Below, piece after piece: positions 11,683 to 20,973 of a DNA stretch of 21,766 nt. Below the pieces are notes generated by a model. The model made no database searches, was not told the origin of the DNA, and saw only the letters and a list, made by a program, of their open reading frames with translations. A program made the translations under genes and the position numbers. Location: assembly GCA_032718475.1 (NCBI GenBank), contig JAUCBJ010005077.1:1-21766 (forward strand), given 5' to 3'. The DNA comes from Nemertoderma westbladi (lineage: Eukaryota; Xenacoelomorpha; Nemertodermatida; Nemertodermatidae). Positions within the stretch are counted from its first letter, which is position 1. Every line of letters begins with the position of its first letter.

Positions 11683-12378
11683 ATAAAGGATTTAATTCGT
11701 GATTTGAACGAATACTTGGATAATGTTTATTATCACTTGGATGTAGAAAATTACACGTTGGTGGGGCATCGCGCAGCACTTGAACAAGCGAACTTGAGCA
11801 AGTTCGAAACAAGTTCGATTTGATATGGAGTCAGTCTTTAATGAACTTTGTTGAAAAACTATTTAGTATTTATCTCTGATATAATTTTAAATGTTTAAGA
11901 AATAAACACCCATATTTCACCCCAGCCGGAAAACAAAAGTAATAAAATACACAATAATAAAATCACCCATGTAAGTTTGTGATATGCAAATCACCCTAAC
12001 ATTTACAATTCGTCGAACCTAAAAACATTTTTTTACGAAAAAAACAGTGCTTTTTTCGAAAATTTGAAAATTATTTTGAAAAATAGCGGCATTTTCCTTT
12101 AAAAGTGCGAAACAAAAATTCTGCTCGAACTTTTTCACGTAATCGACCATGCTGATTCCAAAAAAAGGTTACAACTTCTGAAAATGAAGCATAACATGGG
12201 AGTAGCATTTTAAGTCAAAAATGAAAATTCTGGCTCTGGCCCTTAAGGGGCATCAAAAATATTTTTTTTACAATATTACAATTCAATATAGTCCACCCAA
12301 AATGTATCTTACACTTTTTTCAACTTAATCGCTCTTTGGTGCATTAAGCATTTCAAAATGTTACATTCCAAGCCAGTA
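11683..12378 (+). other. AT-rich intron DNA, nothing recognised
   Basis: Unique AT-rich sequence between the 33 bp array and the C homopolymer. It contains an 18 bp near-palindrome at 11789-11806 (CGAACTTG-AG-CAAGTTCG) and many A/T runs. No coding or RNA feature is supported. Confidence 0.65.
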
Positions 12379-12406
12379 CCCCCCCCCCCCCCCCCCCCCC
12401 CCCCCC
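12379..12406 (+). repeat. Homopolymer C28, 54 bp before an exon
   Basis: Twenty-eight consecutive C residues on the + strand ending at 12406. The next kinase exon starts at 12461. In the pre-mRNA this is a poly(C) run just upstream of the branch-point and polypyrimidine region (TGTTCTACTTTATATTATTATAG), the kind of tract poly(C)-binding proteins recognise. Its length is likely polymorphic. Confidence 0.95.
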
Positions 12407-12460
12407 TTAATTGAAATTGATACATAATTTAATTAAGTGTTCTACTTTATATTATTATAG

Positions 12461-12591
12461 GTGTTATACTTTACATCCTCCTTGTTGGATATCCTCCTTT
12501 CTGGGACGAAGACCAACACCGATTGTACAGTCAAATAAAAGCTGGAGCTTATGATTATCCTGGACCAGAATGGGACACAGTTACAGCAGAG
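12461..12591 (+). CDS. CaMKII exon: C-lobe helices F-G (partial CDS)
   Basis: A 131 nt internal CaMKII exon: 2 nt completing Gly, then 43 codons. It reads [18 protein letters not shown], then [15 protein letters not shown] and [23 protein letters not shown] continues helix F after the subdomain IX Asp. The following acidic segment and IKAGAYDYP are the subdomain X region of the C-lobe. The acceptor is ATTATTATAG at 12451-12460 (phase 1) and the donor is GCAGAG|GTAAGT at 12592 (phase 0). The last 30 nt (12562-12591) are also the first copy of a 43 bp tandem repeat that fills the following intron. Within those ten codons the protein has [10 protein letters not shown] where most CaMKIIs I know have SPEWDTVTPE. 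Both differences fall inside the repeated part. Confidence 0.96.
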
Positions 12592-12597
12592 GTAAGT
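12592..12597 (+). other. Authentic 5' splice site followed by decoys
   Basis: GAG|GTAAGT at the exon end is the only donor that gives an intact kinase. The next identical donor is at 12635. Using it adds 43 nt and, on joining to GGTAAA at 19725, gives GGG TAA, an immediate stop. All later donors include the in-frame TAA at 12640-12642. These frame statements are read directly from the sequence. Confidence 0.9.
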
Positions 12598-13034
12598 CTA
12601 GGTGGGACCAGAATGGGACACACTTACAGCCGAGGTAAGTAAAGACGGAACCAGAATGGGACACGGTTACAGCTGAGGTAAGTAAAGACGTAACCATAAT
12701 GGGACACACTTACATCTAGTCGGGTTACAGTAGAGGTAAGTAAAGGCGGGACCATAATGGGACACACTTACATCTAGACGGGTTACAGTAGAGGTAATTA
12801 AAGGCGGGACCATAATGGGACACACTTACATCTAGACGGGTTACAGTAGAGGTTAGTAAAGGCGGGACCAGAGACGGGACCAGAATGGGACACAGTTACA
12901 GCTGAGATAAGTAAAGACAGAACCATAATGGGACACATTTACAGCCGGGGTAAGTAAAGACAGAACCATAATGGGACACGGTTACAGCTGAGGTAAGTAA
13001 AGACGGGACCAGAATGGGACACAGTTACAGCCGA

Positions 13035-14279
13035 GGTAAGTAAAGACGGGACCAGAATGGGACACGGTTTCAGCTGAGGTAAGTAAAGACGGGACCAGAA
13101 TGGGACACGGTTACAGCTGAGGTAAGTAAAGACGAGACCAGAATGGGACACGGTTACAGCTGAGGTAAGTCAAGACGGGACCAGAATGGGACACGGTTAC
13201 AGCTGAGGTAAGTAGAGACGGGACCAGAATGGGACACGGTTACAGCTGAGGTAAGTACAGACGGGACCCGAATGGGACACGGTTACAGCTGAGGTAAGTA
13301 AAGACGGGACCATAATGGGACACGGTTACAGCTGATGTAAGTAAATTCGGGACCAGAATGGGACACAGTTACAGCCGGGGTAAGTAAAGACGGGACCAGA
13401 ATGGGACACGGTTACAGCGGAGGTAAGTAAAGACGGGACCAGAATGGGACACGGTTACAGCTGAGGTAAGTAAAGGCGGGACCAGAGACGGGACACGGTT
13501 ACAGCTGAGGTAAGTAAAGGCGGGACCAGAGACGGGACCATAATGGGACACAGTTACAGCTGAGGTAAGTAAAGACGGAACCATAATGGGACACATTTAC
13601 AGCCGGGGTAAGTAAAGACGGAACCATAATGGGACACATTTACAGCCGGGGTAAGTAAAGACGGGACCAGAATGGGACACGGTTTCAGCTGAGGTAAGTA
13701 AAGACGGGACCAGAATGGGACACGGTTACAGCTGAGGTAAGTAAAGACGAGACCAGAATGGGACACGGTTACAGCTGAGGTAAGTCAAGACGGGACCAGA
13801 ATGGGACACGGTTACAGCTGAGGTAAGTAGAGACGGGACCAGAATGGGACACGGTTACAGCTGAGGTAAGTACAGACGGGACCCGAATGGGACACGGTTA
13901 CAGCTGAGGTAAGTAAAGACGGGACCATAATGGGACACGGTTACAGCTGATGTAAGTAAATTCGGGACCAGAATGGGACACAGTTACAGCCGGGGTAAGT
14001 AAAGACGGGACCAGAATGGGACACGGTTACAGCGGAGGTAAGTAAAGACGGGACCAGAATGGGACACGGTTACAGCTGAGGTAAGTAAAGGCGGGACCAG
14101 AGACGGGACACGGTTACAGCTGAGGTAAGTAAAGGCGGGACCAGAGACGGGACCATAATGGGACACAGTTACAGCTGAGGTAAGTAAAGACGGAACCATA
14201 ATGGGACACATTTACAGCCGGGGTAAGTAAAGACGGAACCATAATGGGACACATTTACAGCCGGGGTAAGTAAAGACGG
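13035..14279 (+). repeat. Higher-order repeat, 615 bp period
   Basis: Two adjacent near-identical blocks of the 43 bp array are offset by exactly 615 bp. For example, the rare GGTTTCAGCTGAGG variant is at 13066 and 13681. GGACCCGAATGGG and GTAAGTAAATTCGGGACC variants recur at the same offset. The identical translations of 13369-13596 and 13984-14211 on the minus strand confirm it. Confidence 0.85.
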
Positions 14280-15623
14280 GACCAGAATGGGACACAGTTA
14301 CAGCTGAGGTAAGTAATGGCGGGACCAGAGACGGGAACATAATGGGACACGGTTACAGCTGAGGTAAGTAAAGACGGGACCATAATGGGACACGGTTACA
14401 GCTGAGGTAAGTAAAGACGGGACCAGAATGGGACACAGTTACAGCCGGGGTAAGTAAAGACGGGACCAGAATGGGACACAGTTACAGCTGAGGTAAGTAA
14501 AGACGGAACCATAATGGGACACATTTACAGCCGGGGTAAGTAAAGGCGGGACCAGAGACGGGACCATAATGGGACACAGTTACAGCTGAGGTAAGTAAAG
14601 ACGGAACCATAATGGGACACATTTACAGCCGGGGTAAGTAAAGACGGAACAATAATGGGACACGGTTACAGCTGAGGTAAGTCTAGACGGGACCAGAATG
14701 GGACACGGTTTCAGCCGGGGTAAGTAAAGACCGGACCAGAATGGGACACAGTTACAGCCGGGGTAAGTCTAGACGGGACCAGAATGGGACACAGTTACAG
14801 CCGGGGTAAGTCTAGACGGGACCAGAATGGGTCACAATTAATGCCGGGGTAAGTAATGACGGGACCAGAATGGGACACGGTTACAGCCGAGGTAAGTAAA
14901 GACGGGACCAGAATGGGACACGGTTACAGCTGAGGTAAGTAAAGGCGGGACCAGAATGGGACACGGTTACAGCTGAGGTAAGTAAAGACGGGACCAGAAT
15001 GGGACATAGTTACAGCTGAGGTAAGTAAAGGCGGGACCAGAGACGGGACCATAATGGGACACGGTTACAGCTGAGGTAAGTAAAGACGGGACCATAATGG
15101 GACACGGTTACAGGTGAGGTAAGTAAAGACGGGACCAGAATGGGACACAGTTACAGCCGGGGTAAGTAAAGACGGGACCAGAATGGGACACAGTTACAGC
15201 TGAGGTAAGTAATGACGGAACCATAATGGGACACATTTACTGCCGGGGTAAGTAAAGACGGAACAATAAGGGGACACGGTTACAGCTGAGGTAAGTAAAG
15301 GCGGGACCAGAGACGGGACCATAATGGTACACAGTTACAGCTTAGGTAAGTAAAGACGGAATCATAATGGGACACATTTACAGCCGGGGTAAGTAAAGAC
15401 GGAACCATAATGGGACACATTTACAGCCGTGGTAAGTAAAGACGGGACCATAATGGAACACGGTTACAGCTGAAGTAAGTAAAGACGGTACCAGAATGGG
15501 ACACGGTTACAGCTGAGGTAAGTAAAGGCGGGACCAGAGACGGGACCATAATGGGACACAGTTACAGCTGAGGTAAGTAAAGACGGAACCATAATGGGAC
15601 ACATTTACAGCCGGGGTAAGTAA

Positions 15624-16940
15624 AGACGGAACCATAATGGGACACATTTACAGCCGGGGTAAGTAAAGACGGGACCAGAATGGGACACAGTTACAGCCGG
15701 GGTAAGTCTAGACGGGACCAGAAATGGACACAGTTACTGCCGGGGTAAGAAATGACGGGACCAGAAGTTGACACGGTTACAGCTGAGGTAAGTAAAGATG
15801 GGACCAGAATGGGATACGGTTACAGCTGAGGTAAGTAAAGACGGGACCAGAATGGGACACGGTTACAGCTGAGGTAAGTAAAGGTGGGACCAGAATGGGA
15901 CACGTTTACAGCCGTGGTAAGTAAAGACGGGACCAGAATGGGACTCGGTTACAGCTGAGGTAAGTAAAGACAGACCAGAATGGGACACGGTTACAGCTGA
16001 GGTAAGTAAAGACGGGACGACCAGAATGGGACACGGTTACAGCTGAGGTAAGTAAAGGCGAGACCAGAGACGGGACCATAATGGGACACAGTTACAGCTG
16101 AGGTAAGTAAAGACGGAACTATAATGGGACACATTTACAGCCGGGGTAAGTAAATACGGAACCATAATGGGACACATTTACAGCCGGGGTAAGTAAAGAC
16201 GGGACCAGAATGGGACACAGTTGCAGCCGGGGTAAGTCTAGACGGGACCAGAATGGGACACGGTTACAGCCGGGGTAAGTAAAGACGGAACCATAATGGG
16301 ACACATTTACAGCCGGGGTAAGTAAAGACGGGACCAGAATGGGACACAGTTACAGCCGGGGTAAGTCTAGACGGGACCAGAAATGGACACAGTTACTGCC
16401 GGGGTAAGAAATGACGGGACCAGAAGTTGACACGGTTACAGCTGAGGTAAGTAAAGATGGGACCAGAATGGGATACGGTTACAGCTGAGGTAAGTAAAGA
16501 CGGGACCAGAATGGGACACGGTTACAGCTGAGGTAAGTAAAGGTGGGACCAGAATGGGACACGTTTACAGCCGTGGTAAGTAAAGACGGGACCAGAATGG
16601 GACTCGGTTACAGCTGAGGTAAGTAAAGACAGACCAGAATGGGACACGGTTACAGCTGAGGTAAGTAAAGACGGGACGACCAGAATGGGACACGGTTACA
16701 GCTGAGGTAAGTAAAGGCGAGACCAGAGACGGGACCATAATGGGACACAGTTACAGCTGAGGTAAGTAAAGACGGAACTATAATGGGACACATTTACAGC
16801 CGGGGTAAGTAAATACGGAACCATAATGGGACACATTTACAGCCGGGGTAAGTAAAGACGGGACCAGAATGGGACACAGTTGCAGCCGGGGTAAGTCTAG
16901 ACGGGACCAGAATGGGACACGGTTACAGCCGGGGTAAGTA
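15624..16940 (+). repeat. Higher-order repeat, 659 bp period
   Basis: A second tandem block duplication in the 43 bp array. The odd copy GACCAGAAATGGACACAG, the GACCAGAAGTTGACACGG variant and the GACGGGACGACCAGAATGG insertion each recur 659 bp later in the same order. Confidence 0.85.
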
Positions 16941-17504
16941 AAGACGGGACCAGAATGGGACACAGTTACAGCCGGGGTAAGTCTAGACGGGACCAGAATG
17001 GGACACAGTTACAGTCGTGGTAAGTCTAGACGGGACCAGAATGGGACACAGTTACAGTCGTGGTAAGTCTAGACGGGACCAGAATGGGACACATTTAATG
17101 CCGGGGTAAGTAATGACGGGACCAGAATGGGACACGGTTACAGCCGAGGTAAGTAAAGACGGGACCAGAATGGGACACGGTTACAGCTGAGGTAAGTAAA
17201 GGCGGGACCAGAGACGGGACCATATTGGGACACAGTTACAGCTGAGGTAAGTAAAGACGGAACCATAATGGGACACATTTACAGCCGGGGTAAGTAAAGA
17301 CGGAACCATAATGGGACACATTTACAGTCGGGGTAAGTAAAGACGGGACCAGAATGGGACACAGTTACAGCCGGGGTAAGTCCGGACGGGACCAGAATGG
17401 GACACGGTTACAGCCGGGGTAAGTAAAGACGGGACCAGAATGGGACACAGTTACAGCCGGGGTAAGTCTAGACGAGACCAGAATGGGACACAGTTACAGC
17501 CGGG

Positions 17505-18280
17505 AAAGTCAAGACGGGACCGGAATGGGACACAGTTACAGCCGGGGTAAGTCTAGACAGGACCAGAATGGGACACAGTTACAGCCGGGGTAAGCCTAGA
17601 CGGGACCAGAATGGGACACGGTTACAGCTGAGGTTAGTAAAGACGGGACCAGAATGGGACACTGTAACAGTAGAGGTAAGCCGAGACGGGACCATAATGG
17701 GACACATTACAGCAGAGGTAAGTAAAGACGGAACCATAATGGGACACTCTTATAGCCGAGGTAAGTCTAGACGGGTCCAGAATTGGATACAGTTACCGTA
17801 GAGGTAAGTAAAGATGGGACCAGAATGGGACACAGATGGGACACAGTAACATTAGAGGTAAGTCGAGACGGGTCCAGAATGGGACACAGTTACAGCCGGG
17901 GTAAGTCTAGGCGGGACCAGAATGGGACACAGTTATAGCCGGGGTAAGTCTAGACGGGACCAGAATGGGACACAGTTACAGCCGGGGTAAGTCTAGACAG
18001 GACCAGAATGGGACACAGTTACAGCCGGGATAAGTCTAGACGGGACCAGAATGGGACACGGTTACAGCTGAGGTTAGTAAAGACGGGACCAGAATGGGAC
18101 ACAGTAACAGTAGAAGTAAGCCGAGACGGTACCATAATGGGACACATTACAGCAGAGGTAAGTAAAGACGGAACCATAATGGGACACTCTTATCGCCGAG
18201 GTAAGTCTAGACGGGTCCAGAATTGGATACAGTTACCGTAGAGGTAAGTAAAGATGGGACCAGAATGGGACACAGTAACA
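17505..18280 (+). repeat. Higher-order repeat, 440 bp period
   Basis: A third block duplication in the array. The run from GTCTAGACAGGACCAGAATG through GGACACTCTTAT and GGTCCAGAATTGGATACAG occurs twice, 440 bp apart, with scattered substitutions. The copies at the array's 3' side are more diverged than those near the exon. Confidence 0.8.
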
Positions 18281-18450
18281 GTAGAGGTAAGTCGAGACGG
18301 GTCCAGAATGGGACACATTTACAGCAGAGGTAAGTCTAGACGGGTCCAGAATGGGACACAGTTACCGTAGAAGTAAGTAATGATGGGACCAGAATGGGAT
18401 ACAGTAACAGTAGAGGTAAGCCGAGACGGGTCCAGAATGGGACACAGTTA

Positions 18451-19051
18451 TGGTTCTCGGTATGGGCATTTATGATCCTTATTCTGGATAAGGGCGAGTC
18501 TAAATCCGAGCTGCAGGGTGATGCTTGGGCAATTCAGCATCTGGAGCATCGTTCCTTTGCAGCTTTGGATGGCAACTGAGGTTATTGGGTTACAGCCAGA
18601 TATCAGGTAGAGAGTCGAGTTGTTGACGTCGCGACCGCAATGTGCCAACCCACGGAGAACTTTCCTATAGAACCTGTCGAGTCGCTCCTGGTCCTTTCCA
18701 TTGAGCGCACCGATGTTGAACTTAAGTTGGTAGTTGATTACCGAGACAGCCAGCGTGTTGTCCAGCCGTTACTGTGGAAAGTGTTGGAGAGTGCCGATAT
18801 GAGCTGTATTGCTTCACTAACACTAACACACTACAATAGCTTGTAGCCGAGGAACACCAGGTTGCTACTTCCTTTATGAAATTCCCACATAAGTTTAGGA
18901 GGCAGGGCTTATGATTGGATCCCCGGCGGTTTTTCTCTACCATTATCCATTTAGTTTTACTGGCTTCGAAGTGAAGGTGTACCTCGGCAGCTTTCAGGGA
19001 CAATATCGATGCCATTGATTCTATTGCCTGGGGAGAGGTAGCTAATAAAAA
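18451..19051 (-). mobile_element. Non-LTR reverse transcriptase fragment within the array
   Basis: About 600 bp of non-array DNA interrupts the 43 bp repeats. Its minus strand translates to the part of a non-LTR reverse transcriptase just after the catalytic FADD: LLATSPQAIESMASIL, then HFEASKTKWIMVEKN and LLNLCGNFIKEV. After a frameshift it reads LVFLGYKLL, then LKFNIGALNGKDQERLDRFY and RKVLRGLAHCGRDVNNSTLY. The fragment lacks the catalytic motifs upstream and any 3' tail, so it is truncated at both ends and dead. Repeat sequence GGACACAGTTA lies at both edges (18440-18450 and 19052-19062). This may be a duplication, or simply array sequence. It is a different family from the other LINEs here. 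Confidence 0.75.
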
Positions 19052-19645
19052 GGACACAGTTACAGCTGAGGTAAGTAAAGGCGGGACCAGAGACGGGACC
19101 ATAATGGGACACAGTTACAGCTGAGGTAAGTAAAGACGGAACCATAATGGGACACATTTACAGCCGGGGTAAGTAAAGACGGAACAATAATGGGACACGG
19201 TTACAGCTGAGGTAAGTAAAGACGGGACCATAATGGGACACAGTAACAGTAGAGGTAAGCCGAGACGGGACCAGAATGGGACACCTTTACCGTAGAGGTA
19301 AGTAATGACGGGACCAGAATGGGACACAGTAACTGCCGGGGTAATTAATGACGGGACCATAATGGGACGCAGTAACAGTAGAGGTAAGCCGAGACGGGAC
19401 CAGAATGGGACACAGTTACAGCAGAAGTAAGTAAAGACGGGACCAGAATGGGACACAGTTACAGCAGAAGTAAGTAAAGACGGGACCAGAATGGGACACA
19501 GTTTTTTACAATAGAGGTAAGCCGAGACTGGACCAGAATCGGACACAGTTACAGTAGAGGTAAGTCGAGACGGGACCATAATGGGACACAGTTACTGCCG
19601 GGGTAAGTAATGACGGGACCATAATGGGACACAGTTACTGCCGGG
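19052..19645 (+). repeat. 43 bp junction minisatellite, continuation
   Basis: About 13 more copies of the exon-intron-junction unit resume after the reverse transcriptase fragment. They end in a partial copy (CAGTTACTGCCGGG) at 19645. Donor variants include GTAAGCCGAG and GTAATTAATG, so decay is higher than near the exon. Confidence 0.95.
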
Positions 19646-19724
19646 AGTCACAATGCAGTTAGCATGATATTAAACTATAACTTATTCATTCACTCTTATT
19701 CATAATTCAACGATTTTGTTTTAG
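19646..19724 (+). other. Original 3' part of the intron and acceptor
   Basis: About 80 bp of unique AT-rich DNA after the last array copy, ending in the pyrimidine-biased GATTTTGTTTTAG acceptor (AG at 19723-19724). With the 13 nt at the intron's 5' end, this is all of the non-array, non-transposon intron. The ancestral intron may therefore have been only ~100 bp. Confidence 0.75.
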
Positions 19725-19895
19725 GGTAAAAATTTGATTAACCAAATGCTCACTGTGAACCCCGCAAAGCGTATTAGTGCCTCTGACGCTTTGAAGCACG
19801 CGTGGATATCGCAACGAGATAGGGTAGCATCCGCAATGCACCGTCAAGAAACCGTGGAATGTATGAAAAAGTTCAATGCGCGTAGGAAATTAAAG
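19725..19895 (+). CDS. CaMKII exon: end of kinase domain and autoregulatory segment (partial CDS)
   Basis: A 171 nt, phase 0-0 exon (57 codons). It opens [17 protein letters not shown], where Arg of KRI is the invariant subdomain XI Arg, followed by [19 protein letters not shown]. The autoregulatory segment [14 protein letters not shown] and NARRKLK follows. MHRQET carries the Thr equivalent to mammalian Thr286 (codon 19851-19853), whose autophosphorylation gives Ca2+-independent activity. FNARRKLK is the first half of the calmodulin-binding helix; the intron splits it after Lys. The acceptor is TTTTAG at 19724 and the donor is AAG|GTAAGT at 19896. Oddities: KHAW where the family usually has KHPW (codon 19800-19802), and Gly at the first codon where Ala (EAK) is usual. 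The RQET segment is diagnostic of CaMKII. Confidence 0.97.
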
Positions 19896-20388
19896 GTAAG
19901 TGTAGCAATGAACTTACCTGGCAAACTGTAATTGAAGTATCTGGTCGGAAAAGTTGTGCTGAGGGGCGCGCCTCAAAGCTGATAGTCCAGAAGAACGTGT
20001 TAGGATGTATTGGAAAGATTTCCGGAATTTGCTTGGGTATCCACCAAACATTGAAGTCAGCCCAAAAAGGAAAATATATGACAAGACGCTACCTATAGAA
20101 ACAAGGTACTTCACACCTGCCGAACTCCAAAGAAGCATTAAAAGCATGTCCAATAATAAAGCGAGTGGATTAGATAAAATCCCAGCGGAGGTATGGAAAA
20201 CAGGACTGTGCTAAACAGACCATTATTGGATGTTTGCAAGCGGATGTTAAAAGGGGAAAAGCCACCACCAATTTGGACTAAAGGTCAACTAAAGCCTCTC
20301 CCCAAGAAAGGAGACCTCGGCATACCAACAAACTATCGTGGGATCTGTCTGCTTGTGGTAGCTGCCAAAATATACAATAAAATGATTC

Positions 20389-20399
20389 TATATAGAATT
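20389..20399 (+). repeat. Target-site duplication, left copy
   Basis: TATATAGAATT immediately before the nested insertion, an exact 11 bp match to 20963-20973. The host LINE frame (KIYNKMILYRI) continues after the second copy with RPHIEKLLRKNQ. Confidence 0.85.
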
Positions 20400-20962
20400 T
20401 AATTATATTAATCTATACACCCCCAGTCTGGGTAAATCGTCAGCAATACTATACAAATATTTAATTTAATTCTTTAAATAATAAAAAATTATATATAAGG
20501 TAGCTAGAGGTTGGCTAGAGTTGATAAAGGGGGCTCTGTGGGCAAGTAAGGGCGTGGTATCGGTCGCTAGACGAGTAGATACATTCTTAGGTTGGAGAGT
20601 GGAAAGAGGTAGTTAAACAGAGTTTGTGATGGAAGCCGTGGGATGTAAATCTGGTTATTAAATGTCGGTTTTTCTGGTTACTGTTTTTCCAAGTATTTGA
20701 CTTAAATGCCGGTCCTAATTGGTAGAGTTGTTGGTTGAAATTTTCGTTGCGATCAGATCGATGTTGTTTGTAGAGTTCTAGAACGTCAAAGTTAAATTGT
20801 ATGTGGGTGTTGAGTAGAATGTCGTTGATGAAGGTTTGTTGGTTAGTTAGTTTAAGTACAAGTGTGGAAGAAGAGGATATATGCAAGCCGAGTAGTCGTT
20901 TGATGAAGGTGGTCTTTATTTTATCGAGGTCTTTAATTTTGGAAAGATTAACAATTGGTATT
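20400..20962 (-). mobile_element. Nested 5'-truncated retroelement fragment
   Basis: A 563 bp insertion splits the + strand LINE and is flanked by exact 11 bp direct repeats. Its minus strand has an open stretch (about 20587-20960) reading LSKIKDLDKIKTTFIKRLLG, then LTNQQTFINDILLN and SHGFHHKLCLTTSFHSPT before a stop. This looks like the C-terminal tail of a non-LTR retrotransposon protein, followed by ~190 bp of AT-rich 3' untranslated sequence ending at 20400. Most of the element is absent, as expected for 5' truncation during target-primed reverse transcription. No catalytic motif is present, so the family is inferred only from tail character and insertion structure. Confidence 0.65.
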
Positions 20963-20973
20963 TATATAGAATT
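20963..20973 (+). repeat. Target-site duplication, right copy
   Basis: TATATAGAATT, the second copy of the 11 bp duplication flanking the nested element. Confidence 0.85.

Larger units (their letters stand above)
12562..18450 (+). repeat. 43 bp minisatellite made of an exon-intron junction
   Basis: Each unit is GGACCAGAATGGGACAC, then AGTTACAGCAGAG, then an intron-like GTAAGTAAAGACG: 30 nt identical in origin to the end of the upstream exon, followed by 13 nt from the start of its intron. Copy 1 is the real exon end plus donor at 12562-12604. About 135 copies follow in this block. Nearly every unit keeps a donor-like GAG|GTAAGT or GGG|GTAAGT. Common variants are CATAATGGG for CAGAATGGG, CGGTTACAG or CATTTACAG for CAGTTACAG, and GTAAGTCTAGACG for GTAAGTAAAGACG. 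A longer unit contains an extra GGACCAGAGACG (12 bp). Since 43 is not a multiple of 3, minus-strand ORFs cycle through three frames and are not genes. Confidence 0.97.

Noticed and set aside
18394-18846. Plus-strand ORFs across the insert in the 43 bp array as host exons
   Set aside because: The opposite strand carries recognisable reverse transcriptase sequence. The plus-strand frames show no CaMKII or other domain similarity.
12939-19579. Minus-strand ORFs over the 43 bp array (repeating VPFWSRLYLP-type peptides)
   Set aside because: The array cycles through three frames (43 bp x 3 = 43 codons). The ORFs are antisense shadows of the duplicated splice junction.
7660-19645. CRISPR array
   Set aside because: Repeats are directly adjacent with no unique spacers, units vary, and the host gene is an intron-containing animal kinase.
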